Part shown: positions 1-7,630 of the stretch, piece by piece
How the letters are laid out: every line of letters begins with the position of its first letter
Numbering within the stretch: the first letter of the stretch is position 1
From: Martelella endophytica
GTDB lineage: Bacteria > Pseudomonadota > Alphaproteobacteria > Rhizobiales > Rhizobiaceae
Length of the DNA stretch: 64,000 nucleotides
Assembly (NCBI RefSeq): GCF_000960975.1
Contig: NZ_CP010803.1
Coordinates: 1,154,001 to 1,218,000 of the forward strand
Direction of reading: 5' to 3'
Made by a program: the position numbers and the translations under genes
Notes under the pieces: model-generated
Told to the model about the DNA's origin: nothing
Databases searched by the model: none
The model's input: only the letters and a program-made list of their open reading frames with translations

Positions 1-19
1 CGGTCTCTAAAAGTTCTGC

Positions 20-46
20 CGGCCCGGGAAGCACCTTTCCGGGCCG
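20..46 (+). promoter_or_regulatory. Stem-loop upstream of choW
   Basis: Eleven-pair stem (GGCCCGG at 21-27 with CCGGGCC at 39-45, extended by an outer C-G pair and inner G-T/A-T pairs) with a five-base loop. It lies in the gap before the permease gene, where choline transporter operons normally have the binding-protein gene just upstream. Such intercistronic hairpins often protect the upstream message or partly terminate transcription so the binding protein is made in excess. There is no long T-run, so I favour a processing or attenuation role over full termination. Confidence 0.5.
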
Positions 47-125
47 CTTCGTTTGACGGAACGGCGTGGTCATCCGACCCTGCCGCAAAGGGCTGCCGCG
101 CCATTGAAGCGACGGCGGCGAGGGG

Positions 126-980
126 ATGAGAAGGAGTTTTTCCTTGCACTGGCTGACGGATTACAAGATTCCGGTCGGGCATTGGTCCGCCGCGATTTTC
201 GACTGGATGCAAACCCATGGCGGCTGGTTCTTCGACGGGCTCGCCGCGGTGATGAGCTGGCTGATCGACCAGCTTCTGTTCATCCTGCAGGCGCCGGGGC
301 CGATCGTGGTTGCCCTCGTTGTCACCGCCATTTCCTACTGGCTGCAGCGCAACTGGAAGGTCACGCTGCTGGTCTTTCTCGGCTTCCTGTTCATCATCAA
401 CCAGGGCTACTGGGAAGAAACGACGGAAAGCCTGGCGCTGGTCATTTCCTCCTGCATCATCTGTATGGCAATCGGCGTGCCGATCGGCATCCTCACCGCC
501 CACCGGCCCCGTCTTTATCAGGTGATCCTGCCCGTTCTCGACCTGATGCAGACGCTGCCGCCCTTCGTCTATCTCATTCCGGCGATCGTATTCTTCGGCA
601 TCGGCATGGTGCCGGGCCTGCTGGCAACCGTCATCTTCGTGGTCGCCGCTCCGATCCGCCTCACCTATCTCGGCGTCTCGTCCGTGCCGAAGCCGCTACT
701 TGAGGCCGCCGATGCCTTCGGCGGCACGGCCTGGCAGAAGCTCACCAAGGTGGAGCTGCATCATGCGCTGCCGCAGATCATGGCCGGGCTCAACCAGACG
801 ATCATGCTGTCGCTGTCGATGGTGGTCGTTGCCGCTCTCGTCGGCGCCGATGGTCTCGGCGTGCCGGTGGTGCGGGCGCTGAACCAGGTCAACCCGGCGC
901 TCGGCTTCGAAAGTGGTTTCGTGATCGTCGTACTTGCGATCATCCTCGATCGTGTTCTCAAGATCGGGAGGAACCGCTGA
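126..980 (+). CDS. choW: Choline/glycine betaine ABC transporter permease (ChoW/ProW type)
   Basis: Inner-membrane permease of an ABC importer for choline or related betaines; 284 residues with several hydrophobic segments and the BPD-type permease cytoplasmic loop (EAADAFGGTAWQKLTKVELH region near residue 190), which contacts the ATPase. The gene overlaps the ATPase gene by one base (TGATG), so the two are co-translated. The binding protein (choX) would be expected just off the left edge. Start is uncertain: the ATG at 126 has no well-spaced ribosome site, whereas AAGGAG at 131-136 lies 7 bases before an in-frame TTG at 144, giving a 278-residue protein. Family assignment is firm; choline versus glycine betaine or proline betaine cannot be decided from the permease. 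Confidence 0.88.
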   Translation: MRRSFSLHWLTDYKIPVGHWSAAIFDWMQTHGGWFFDGLAAVMSWLIDQLLFILQAPGPIVVALVVTAISYWLQRNWKVTLLVFLGFLFIINQGYWEETTESLALVISSCIICMAIGVPIGILTAHRPRLYQVILPVLDLMQTLPPFVYLIPAIVFFGIGMVPGLLATVIFVVAAPIRLTYLGVSSVPKPLLEAADAFGGTAWQKLTKVELHHALPQIMAGLNQTIMLSLSMVVVAALVGADGLGVPVVRALNQVNPALGFESGFVIVVLAIILDRVLKIGRNR

Positions 981-2014
981 TGGCCAATGCTGTGATATTC
1001 GAAGACGTCAACATTGTTTTCGGCGACAGGCCGATGAGCGCCTTGCCGCTGATGGATGCGGGCGAAAACCGCTCCGAGATCCAGGAAAAAACCGGCCAGG
1101 TGCTCGGCGTCCACAATTGCTCGCTGACAGTGGAGGAAGGCGAGCTTCTGGTGCTGATGGGGCTTTCCGGCTCCGGCAAGTCGACCCTGCTCAGGGCCGT
1201 CAACCGGCTGAACCCCGTCTGCCGCGGCCGCGTGCTGGTCAATGACGGCAACGAGATGATCGATGTCACCGGCGCCGACAAGAAGACGTTGCGCCATATC
1301 CGCCTGTCGCGGGTGTCGATGGTGTTCCAGCAGTTCGGGCTTCTGCCCTGGCGCACGGTGCGTGACAATGTCGCCCTCGGCCTTGAATTCGCCGGGCTCT
1401 CCCGTGACGAACGAACCAAGAAGGCCACGGCCCAGCTCGAGCTGGTCGGCCTCAAGGACTGGGGCGACAAGCTGGTCGGCGAATTGTCCGGCGGCATGCA
1501 GCAGCGCGTCGGTCTTGCCCGTGCCTTTGCCACGGAAGCGCCGATCCTGCTGATGGACGAGCCGTTCTCCGCGCTTGACCCGCTGATCCGCACCCGGCTG
1601 CAGGACGAACTGATCGAACTGCAGAAGAACCTGAAGCGTACCATCATCTTCGTCAGCCACGATCTCGACGAAGCCTTCAAGATCGGCGACCGGATCGCGA
1701 TCATGGAGGGCGGACGCATCGTTCAGTGCGGTACGCCCTCGCAGATCGTGCGCAAGCCGGCCGATGCCTATGTCGCCGATTTCGTCGCAAATGTGAATCC
1801 GCTCGGCGTGTTGCGTGCGGCCGATGTGATGGGTGAGGCTCCGGCGCCCGCCGATGCGCCGACCGTCAACATCCACACCAAGCTTGCCGACATGATGGAA
1901 GCGCTCGGAAACGGTGCCGTGCTCGGTGTGCTGGACGATGCCGGCAAGCCGGCGGGCAGCATCCGGCCTTCGGATGTGGTGACCGCGCTCAATCCGGCAA
2001 ACGGCCTGAACTGA
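980..2014 (+). CDS. choV: Choline/glycine betaine ABC transporter ATP-binding protein (ChoV/ProV type)
   Basis: ATPase that powers the importer encoded just upstream. Walker A is GLSGSGKST at residues 61-69, the ABC signature LSGGMQQR at about 169-176, and Walker B ILLMDEP at about 189-195. The long insertion between the first strand and Walker A (residues about 15-42) is typical of the ProV/OpuAA/ChoV subfamily. After residue 275 there is only a short CBS-like remnant, as in ChoV-type proteins that lack a full tandem CBS sensor. The start codon overlaps the choW stop. A strong terminator follows 24 bases after the stop, so this is the last gene of the operon. Confidence 0.9.
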   Translation: MANAVIFEDVNIVFGDRPMSALPLMDAGENRSEIQEKTGQVLGVHNCSLTVEEGELLVLMGLSGSGKSTLLRAVNRLNPVCRGRVLVNDGNEMIDVTGADKKTLRHIRLSRVSMVFQQFGLLPWRTVRDNVALGLEFAGLSRDERTKKATAQLELVGLKDWGDKLVGELSGGMQQRVGLARAFATEAPILLMDEPFSALDPLIRTRLQDELIELQKNLKRTIIFVSHDLDEAFKIGDRIAIMEGGRIVQCGTPSQIVRKPADAYVADFVANVNPLGVLRAADVMGEAPAPADAPTVNIHTKLADMMEALGNGAVLGVLDDAGKPAGSIRPSDVVTALNPANGLN

Positions 2015-2037
2015 AGCCATCGTCGAGACAAAAAGAA

Positions 2038-2074
2038 AACGCCTTCGCGCTCTCCAGTGGGCAGCGAAGGCGTT
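2038..2074. terminator. Bidirectional intrinsic terminator between convergent operons
   Basis: Perfect 11-pair stem (AACGCCTTCGC at 2038-2048, GCGAAGGCGTT at 2064-2074) with a 15-base loop. Read on the minus strand the stem is followed by TTTTCTTTTTG, a classic U-tract, so it efficiently ends the glycan cassette (2101-6337). On the plus strand it is followed by CTTGT and probably also ends choWV. Confidence 0.85.
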
Positions 2075-2100
2075 CTTGTATCAAGGCCTCGGAAATGGGG

Positions 2101-3096
2101 TTACCGCGGCATCAGGAAGAATTCCAGTACGCCGGTGCGGATCGCGCGACGCCGCACCTTGTTGCGGAAGGGCAGCGAGGCGACGTTGCCGATCAGGCGA
2201 CAGACCCTGTAGGGCCCGTAGAAGCGCTCGATCTTCTCGCGTTCTGGGTCGTGTTCCGGAATGGTTACGCTTGCATCCACATGCTTGCGGTAAAGGCCGA
2301 GCCACTCATTATGCGTGTAGCAGGTCATGAACGAGTTCGGATGCACCTTCATCAGGAAGGTCGGCTTTGACGGCATCAGGTTGAACTGATCGAAGGTCAG
2401 GAACACGAAGTTGGAGGCGAAGTAACGCTCTGTCTCGAGGATCGCCGCCATGTTGTCGTCGTTGTAGTATTCGCAGGGCACCTTGCGGCCCATGCGTCTC
2501 AAGGCGTTGACGAAGATATACTGCTCCGGCGTGTAGCGGTTGTAGCGCCGGTCGTCCGTGTCCCAGTAGGCTTCCTCTTCGGTCATTAGCGGAACGTCGA
2601 AGAGCGCCTTCAGATCGTCGGTCGGCCCGAAGAAGGCAAGATCGGACGGGTGGAACGGAAAGCGCGTGCGCGACCGCGGATTGCGCGAGAAATAGCAGCA
2701 GGCCAGCAGCTTTTCGGAGAATACCGAATAGGCCGGGTCGGCATCCGGATAGGCGCCGACGAAATTCAGGAAGTTCGAGCCCGTGAGGCGAAAGTCGGTG
2801 CGCATGCGCATCGCATAGCGGGTGCCGGCCTTGGCAAGGCCGGCTGCGGTGCCGACGATCTGTCGGTTGACATTGTTGACCTTTTCGCCGGGCCGGTCGG
2901 AATAGAAGAAGTAGCCGGGATCCTCCGAAAGCACGAGGTCGTCGAAATCAAGTCCATCGACATCCGTGCCGGACCAGGTGGAAAGGATGATCGTCGAACC
3001 CGGGAAAAACCGTCGGATGCCCGCAAAGCTTTCGCGCAGCGTCGCCTTGTCGGCGGCGCCCTGAAACACGAATGTGATGTCTTTCGGATCAATCAT
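2101..3096 (-). CDS. WavE-family lipopolysaccharide/capsule synthesis protein
   Basis: A 331-residue protein resembling the WavE family, putative glycosyltransferases of LPS or capsule synthesis. Family-type features: the N-terminal FQG...IRRFFPGSTIILSTWSGTD stretch (residues 11-45), the NRQIV...RYAMRMRTD block (78-101) and the PFHPSDLAFFGP block (147-158), which probably forms the sugar-nucleotide site. No signal peptide or membrane segment is apparent, so it is probably cytoplasmic or membrane-associated. It is the last gene of the minus-strand cassette, 149 bases after the cupin gene, and is followed by a terminator. Donor and acceptor are unknown. Confidence 0.75.
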   Translation of the reverse strand: MIDPKDITFVFQGAADKATLRESFAGIRRFFPGSTIILSTWSGTDVDGLDFDDLVLSEDPGYFFYSDRPGEKVNNVNRQIVGTAAGLAKAGTRYAMRMRTDFRLTGSNFLNFVGAYPDADPAYSVFSEKLLACCYFSRNPRSRTRFPFHPSDLAFFGPTDDLKALFDVPLMTEEEAYWDTDDRRYNRYTPEQYIFVNALRRMGRKVPCEYYNDDNMAAILETERYFASNFVFLTFDQFNLMPSKPTFLMKVHPNSFMTCYTHNEWLGLYRKHVDASVTIPEHDPEREKIERFYGPYRVCRLIGNVASLPFRNKVRRRAIRTGVLEFFLMPR

Positions 3097-3245
3097 CTTT
3101 CATTCCACTTCACCAACAGGCCTTCCGCATCGAAGAGCCGTTTTGCAGGAGCCCGCCAAACCCCTCATGTCGTTATACAGGTATTCTTCAGCAAACTAAA
3201 CCAAAGATTGCATCTTCTGCAGCCACTTGCCTGTCTGGCGGATTG

Positions 3246-3581
3246 TCACGCCCGCAAGGTGCCCGGATATTTGTCGTTCGTGGCGCCCGGTAGCTTGACC
3301 ACCACATTGACGGTCTCGTCTTCCAGACATTCGAAATCGGTCGCCTCACCAGGCTCCATCACGACGATGTCGCCGGCGCCGTAGTCCTTCCCGTTCATCC
3401 GCACCCGGCCGGACACGATCACGGTGTATTCGGTCGCGATCCGGTGGAAGTGCATATCCTCCCGATCGCCCTTGCGGTAATGCTTCACCGCCACTTCGAC
3501 ATCCTCGGTCCGACAAAGAGACGGATCGAAATTGCCGATGAACCAGCCCTTGACCATGTCTTCCAGTTGCGCTGTCTTCAA
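3246..3581 (-). CDS. Small cupin-domain protein
   Basis: A 111-residue single-domain cupin. Motif 1 is complete (G39...H44-x-H46...E51...G58), giving three metal ligands. In motif 2 the usual histidine is replaced (G70...P77-G78-E-A-T-D), so metal binding may be altered. The start ATG overlaps the stop of the upstream nucleotidyltransferase gene by four bases (ATGA), implying translational coupling. Cupins in glycan clusters are often sugar isomerases/epimerases or sugar-nucleotide-binding proteins; the specific role here is unknown. Confidence 0.75.
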   Translation of the reverse strand: MKTAQLEDMVKGWFIGNFDPSLCRTEDVEVAVKHYRKGDREDMHFHRIATEYTVIVSGRVRMNGKDYGAGDIVVMEPGEATDFECLEDETVNVVVKLPGATNDKYPGTLRA

Positions 3582-4318
3582 TGCAGCCAGGCCTCCCTAT
3601 GTTCCTGCAGCTGGTTGATATATTGCGCGAGCTGCATTTCCGTCTTCAGCGGGTGGAACTTGTCGTTCTCGATGAACTGGATGCCGACCGTGCCATGGCG
3701 CAGGATCATCTCGTTCACTGTCTGGCTGAGATAGAAGGCATTGTTGATCTTGCGATCCTTGCGCACGACGCTCTGGGCGCACTGGACGAATTCGTGGCCG
3801 CTGCGGAAATAATAGAAGCTCGCCAGCGCATGCTTGCTCACCGGCCGCTTCTCCGCGACCTCGCGCACCGCGCCGTTCTCGTCGAGAAGGGCGAAAGAGT
3901 AGCGCGGATGCACCGAACGGAAGGAGACCACGCCCGCATCCTGTCCGGCATCGCGAAAACCCTTCACGAGGGTGGCAAAGTCGGCGTCGATGAGCTCGTC
4001 GGCGGCGACCAGCACCACCTCTTCCTGCTTGTCCACATGTTCGGCGGCGAGCAGTGCCGTGCAGACCGAGCCGGCGGTAGGCCCGGCCACCTCGACGCAG
4101 ATCGCGTTTTCGGCGCTCTGGGAGATGACATCGTCGACATTGAACTTGCGGATATCTGCGGCGCGCACGCAAAAGAGGATCTGGCTCGGCTCAAGCCTCT
4201 GCAGGCTCCTGATCTGCCGCTCCAGGATCAGCTCCTCGTTGAACTCGGTCATGTAGAGCGGATAGCGCTCGCCCTTGATGTCGAGATTGTCGCCACCCAT
4301 GAGAACGATGATCTTCAT
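3578..4318 (-). CDS. Nucleotidyltransferase-fold protein with altered nucleotide-binding motif
   Basis: A 246-residue protein with the overall plan of sugar-phosphate nucleotidyltransferases (N-terminal MKIIVLMGG strand, AADE near residue 105 matching the metal-binding aspartate region, KRPVSKHA near 155). The canonical G-x-G-x-R...P-K loop is degenerate: it reads MGGDNLDIKGERYPLYM, with no second glycine/arginine pair and P-L where P-K is expected. It may use an unusual substrate or be a non-catalytic partner of the canonical enzyme encoded at 5594-6337. It overlaps both neighbours by four bases (ATGA junctions), so it belongs to a coupled operon. Confidence 0.7.
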   Translation of the reverse strand: MKIIVLMGGDNLDIKGERYPLYMTEFNEELILERQIRSLQRLEPSQILFCVRAADIRKFNVDDVISQSAENAICVEVAGPTAGSVCTALLAAEHVDKQEEVVLVAADELIDADFATLVKGFRDAGQDAGVVSFRSVHPRYSFALLDENGAVREVAEKRPVSKHALASFYYFRSGHEFVQCAQSVVRKDRKINNAFYLSQTVNEMILRHGTVGIQFIENDKFHPLKTEMQLAQYINQLQEHREAWLH

Positions 4319-4968
4319 GCCGCAGACCCCACGGAGCGCGCCGCCGCGTCGATTTCGGCAATCCGGCGCTTGATGTTCTCGTAGTTGACGTCATCGACTT
4401 CGCGCACGGCGAGCAGATGGGCGCCGGAGCCGATTGCGGCCTGGATGCCGTTCGGATTGTCCTCGACGACGAGGCATTCCTTCGGCTTCAGGCCGAGCCT
4501 CTCTATGGCCTTGGCGTAGATTTCCGGATCCGGCTTCGGTGCCTTGACGTCCTGGTTGGACAGCATGAAATCGAGGTACGGCGTCAGGCTGGCCTTGTCC
4601 ATCATCAGCGTCACCGTCTCGCGCATCGAATTGGAGGCGACTGCGAGGCTGTAGCCGTCCTGCTTCAGCCGCGACAGCGCATACTCATGATCGAAGCGCG
4701 GCCGGCAACGTTCGTAGATGATCTCCATCGTGTATTTCTGCTTCATCTCGTTGATGAAGCCATGCAGATAGGCCGGGAGATTCTTCTCGATGCTGAGGCG
4801 CTTCAGCTTGGTGCGCGTCGGCAGCCCGTCATAAACGGTCGTGTGCTCGTAGCGCTCGATCGTGTAGCCGAACAGGCCGAGCGCCCGGTTGAGCGCATCG
4901 TAGTGCCAGTCCTTGGCCTCGATCAGAACCCCGTCCATGTCAAAGATGACTGCCTTGATTGCCATCAT
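4315..4968 (-). CDS. HAD-superfamily phosphatase/phosphoglucomutase-like hydrolase
   Basis: HAD hydrolase of about 217 residues with the nucleophile motif DMDG (D10, D12), a cap domain after it, the VASNS motif II, and KPDPE plus VEDNPNGIQAA for motifs III and IV. It resembles the beta-phosphoglucomutase/sugar-phosphatase group. I chose the ATG at 4968, which overlaps the previous stop (ATGA) and follows GGGGAGG; an adjacent ATG at 4965 has the better spacing (7 bases). The frame stays open upstream to 5016 but that would overlap the neighbour by 52 bases. In this cassette it probably dephosphorylates or isomerises a sugar- or polyol-phosphate before or after nucleotide activation. Confidence 0.8.
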   Translation of the reverse strand: MMAIKAVIFDMDGVLIEAKDWHYDALNRALGLFGYTIERYEHTTVYDGLPTRTKLKRLSIEKNLPAYLHGFINEMKQKYTMEIIYERCRPRFDHEYALSRLKQDGYSLAVASNSMRETVTLMMDKASLTPYLDFMLSNQDVKAPKPDPEIYAKAIERLGLKPKECLVVEDNPNGIQAAIGSGAHLLAVREVDDVNYENIKRRIAEIDAAARSVGSAA

Positions 4969-5594
4969 CCCGCCTCCCCGAAATAGGTCGCGGCCCGTTG
5001 CGGCACATCCGTGCACAGCATGAGCGCCGGGCTAGAGAGTCTTTTGGCCAATTTTATGATCGACCATTGTTGTTCGACATCGCGCTTGTGAAGATCGGCA
5101 GAGACGACGCAGACCCGCTTGCCCTCATCGATGAGGCCGTCGATCAGGCCCGGGCCGAACCAGTCGGAACGGAAACAGTCGAGCCAGACGCCCTGACAGT
5201 CGGCGAGAAGCGGGGGATTGGGCTGGATGTCGGAAAGGCCGGTAAACGCTGTCATGCCGTCGGCAATCTGCCGCACGAGGTCGGGCACGGACATGTCGAA
5301 CACGAAATAATTCGTGTGCCCGTAAGCTGCCAGAATGTCCTTGACCCTTGCACTCAAGCCATCCGCCTTGATGTTCAGCGCGAGCGTCAGATTGCGCCCG
5401 GCCATGATTTCAAGAACGTGCGAAAACGCGATCTCGTTCCCGCTTGGCATGTCGTGAGCGATGACGATCTCGCCATTGTGGTCGCGCAGGTCCGTCTCGG
5501 TGCCGAAGCCGAGGTCGAAGGAGCGCCGGAAGGCGATCTCTGCGTTTTTCTCCTCCGGCGTTTCCCACAATCCGCGGTGCGACAGGATTTCCAT
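4965..5594 (-). CDS. Glycerophosphodiester phosphodiesterase (GDPD)-fold protein in glycan cassette
   Basis: A 209-residue protein with the GDPD/PI-PLC-like TIM-barrel signature: SHRG (H6-R7), E33-T-D35 and H47-D48, which in GDPDs bind the metal and phosphodiester. It is shorter than typical GDPDs (about 240-250 residues) and has no signal peptide, so it is probably cytoplasmic. Its start overlaps the stop of the upstream nucleotidyltransferase by one base (TGATG) and its stop overlaps the HAD gene. Inside a nucleotidyltransferase/phosphatase cassette it may act on a phosphodiester-linked sugar or polyol intermediate rather than on phospholipid breakdown products; this role is inferred. Confidence 0.7.
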   Translation of the reverse strand: MEILSHRGLWETPEEKNAEIAFRRSFDLGFGTETDLRDHNGEIVIAHDMPSGNEIAFSHVLEIMAGRNLTLALNIKADGLSARVKDILAAYGHTNYFVFDMSVPDLVRQIADGMTAFTGLSDIQPNPPLLADCQGVWLDCFRSDWFGPGLIDGLIDEGKRVCVVSADLHKRDVEQQWSIIKLAKRLSSPALMLCTDVPQRAATYFGEAG

Positions 5595-6337
5595 CAGCGC
5601 ACCCTTTCCGAAACCGGATGCTTCAGGAAAAATTCGAGATCGTAGGGAATGCCGAGGCCATACATGCCGTCATATTCCCGGCCGATCGAATAATGCCCGA
5701 TCCTTCGTCCCTCTGCGATCAGCTGGTTATAGACCGGACAGATGTAAAATTCGCCGTTCACCCGGATGTCGTCGGCGATCATCTGCTTGGCCGCCCGCAC
5801 CAGGTCGCTGCCCTTGCGGAAATTGAACAGGCCGACGGCGGCATCGTTGGAGATCACCCGCTTTTCCGCGGTCTCGACAATGCGCCCGTCCTCCTCGCGC
5901 ACGAATGACCACTTGGGGTCATCCGCCTTCATCGTCATGATCAGGCCGTCATAGCCGCCACGCTCCATAAAGGCGAGATAATCGTTGATGTCGGCATCGA
6001 TATACTGGTCGGAATTGGCAGTCATCACCGGATCGTCGTTGTCGATCAGGCCTTCCGCCAGAAGCACGGTCGATGCCTGGCCCTCGGTGACGTGATCAAT
6101 GCCGATGATCTCGACATCGCTGGCGAGCGCCGACAGCTTCTCCTTTAATCCGTAATCGCGGATATGCGCATTCTGGCAGATGAAGATGAAGCGGTGCGGA
6201 ACCTCAGGCGTCAGGTTCTCGACCACGACCTGGATCATCGGCTTGCCGTGGACGTCAATCAGCGGCTTCGGATCGGTGTAGCCTGCGTCTGCAAACCGGC
6301 TGCCCCTACCGGCCATCGGAACAACAATATTCAGCAC
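5594..6337 (-). CDS. Sugar-phosphate nucleotidyltransferase
   Basis: First gene of the minus-strand glycan cassette. The 247-residue protein has the canonical NTP-transferase signature: PMAGRGSRF (residues 7-15) followed by D-PKPL (22-26), and NSD at 108-110 for the metal-binding aspartate. It should join a sugar- or polyol-phosphate to a nucleoside triphosphate to give an activated precursor for a surface polysaccharide. The substrate is not predictable from sequence; relatives are often found in capsule clusters. The 289-base gap upstream, shared with the divergent gene at 6627, should hold the cassette promoter. Confidence 0.8.
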   Translation of the reverse strand: MLNIVVPMAGRGSRFADAGYTDPKPLIDVHGKPMIQVVVENLTPEVPHRFIFICQNAHIRDYGLKEKLSALASDVEIIGIDHVTEGQASTVLLAEGLIDNDDPVMTANSDQYIDADINDYLAFMERGGYDGLIMTMKADDPKWSFVREEDGRIVETAEKRVISNDAAVGLFNFRKGSDLVRAAKQMIADDIRVNGEFYICPVYNQLIAEGRRIGHYSIGREYDGMYGLGIPYDLEFFLKHPVSERVR

Positions 6338-6556
6338 GTCCCCTCACTTACATGGCTTTCAATTTCGCCAGTAATATTTAAACCAATTGCGTCGCCTGAA
6401 ACAGGCTAAACGTATACGCGCATTCACTAATACTTGCCCGCCTCAGAATTTAGTGAACGCTTTCCTGTCTTAACCCCACCCCGCTTTCGCATCAATACGG
6501 CGATCGGCGAATGCCGGCCTTTTCCTGCCATGGCACAAAAAAGGTCCGGCGGCGGA

Positions 6557-6599
6557 TTGACGTGTCGGGCGCCGTAGCCTAAAACCAATTCATAATTGG
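6557..6599 (+). promoter_or_regulatory. Candidate promoter and overlapping operator for the 6627-18462 block
   Basis: TTGACG (6557-6562) and TAAAAC (6580-6585) are separated by 17 bases, a plausible sigma-70 promoter 40-70 bases before the first gene. Directly over the expected start site is a perfect inverted repeat CCAATT-CAT-AATTGG (6585-6599), well placed for a repressor. The -10 match is only four of six, so this is a candidate. Confidence 0.4.
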
Positions 6600-6626
6600 A
6601 ACGTGCCAAATTTGGGAGGAGATGGC

Positions 6627-7628
6627 ATGAAGTGGGGTCTCATCGGCGCCAGCACGATCGCGTCCGCCCATATGATCGGGGCCATCCGGGCGCAAACCGG
6701 CAACACGGTCGAGGCCGTGCTGTCGTCGGACGCGACACGCGCCCGGGAGTTCGCTGCACGGCATGACATCCCGCACGCCGATACCGACCTCGCGGTCCTT
6801 CTTGGGCGTTCGCAGATCGACGCCGTCTACATCTCCACCACCAATGAAAAGCATTTCGCCCAGGCGATGGCGGCCATTGCAGCGGGCAAGCATGTTCTCT
6901 GCGAAAAGCCGCTGGCGATGACCGTTGCCGATGCCCGCACCATGGTGGAAGCAGCGCGTGCGGCCGGCCTGGTCTTCGCCACCAATCATCACCTGCGCTG
7001 TTCCGGCGCCCATCGGGCCGCCAAGGCGGCAATCGCCGAGGGACGGATCGGTGATGTGCTTTCCATGCGGGTCTTCCACGCCGTGATGCTGCCGGAAAAG
7101 CTGCGCGGCTGGCGCATCGACAATCCGGCGGCTGGCGGCGGCGTCATCCCCGACATCACCGTGCACGACGCCGATACGGTGCGCTTCTACCTTGACGAGG
7201 ATCCGCAGCGGGTGGTGGCGCAGGCCCTCACTTCGGGGCTTGGCAAGGGCGTCGAAGACAGCGTCATGTCGGTCTGGACCATGCCGTCGGGCATCATGGT
7301 GCAGAGCCATGAGAGTTTCACCCATCCCTTCGCTGGGTCCGGCCTCGAAATCCACGGGAGCAAGGGTTCGATCTTCGCCCGCAATGTGATGACGCAGCTT
7401 CCGACCGGCCGGGTGACGCTGGTGACGGCCGAGGGCGAGCGTGACCTCGCCTATGACAGCTACGATCTTTACGAATTCGCGCTGGCGGAGTTCAACCGCG
7501 CTGTCGCCGGCCATGGCAGACCCGCGGCCGACGGCATCGACGGGGTGAAGTCGCTCGCCGTTGCCATGGCTGTGCGCGAGGCGGCGCTCTCCGGTCGCGC
7601 CGTCGATGCCGACTATGGAGGCTATTGA
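6627..7628 (+). CDS. Gfo/Idh/MocA oxidoreductase, 1,5-anhydro-D-fructose reductase-like
   Basis: NAD(P)-dependent sugar oxidoreductase of 333 residues. The N-terminal GLIGAST Rossmann loop, CEKPLA (92-97, catalytic-type K94) and D175...H179-D180 match the family. The sequence closely resembles the 1,5-anhydro-D-fructose reductase described from Sinorhizobium morelense (same GLIGASTIA start, TNHHLR block, RVFHAV, GGGVI-DITVHDADT and NVMTQ-P-G stretches), which reduces 1,5-anhydrofructose to 1,5-anhydromannitol with NADPH. Start chosen at 6627, five bases after GGGAGGAG (6614-6621). First gene of a long plus-strand block; its stop runs into the CoA-transferase gene. Confidence 0.82.
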   Translation: MKWGLIGASTIASAHMIGAIRAQTGNTVEAVLSSDATRAREFAARHDIPHADTDLAVLLGRSQIDAVYISTTNEKHFAQAMAAIAAGKHVLCEKPLAMTVADARTMVEAARAAGLVFATNHHLRCSGAHRAAKAAIAEGRIGDVLSMRVFHAVMLPEKLRGWRIDNPAAGGGVIPDITVHDADTVRFYLDEDPQRVVAQALTSGLGKGVEDSVMSVWTMPSGIMVQSHESFTHPFAGSGLEIHGSKGSIFARNVMTQLPTGRVTLVTAEGERDLAYDSYDLYEFALAEFNRAVAGHGRPAADGIDGVKSLAVAMAVREAALSGRAVDADYGGY

Positions 7629-7630
7629 TC

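Noticed and set aside
4969..5016. Upstream extension of the HAD phosphatase gene
   Set aside because: It would overlap the GDPD gene by 52 bases and add 16 unconserved residues; the ATGA junction with a GGAGG site is the better start.
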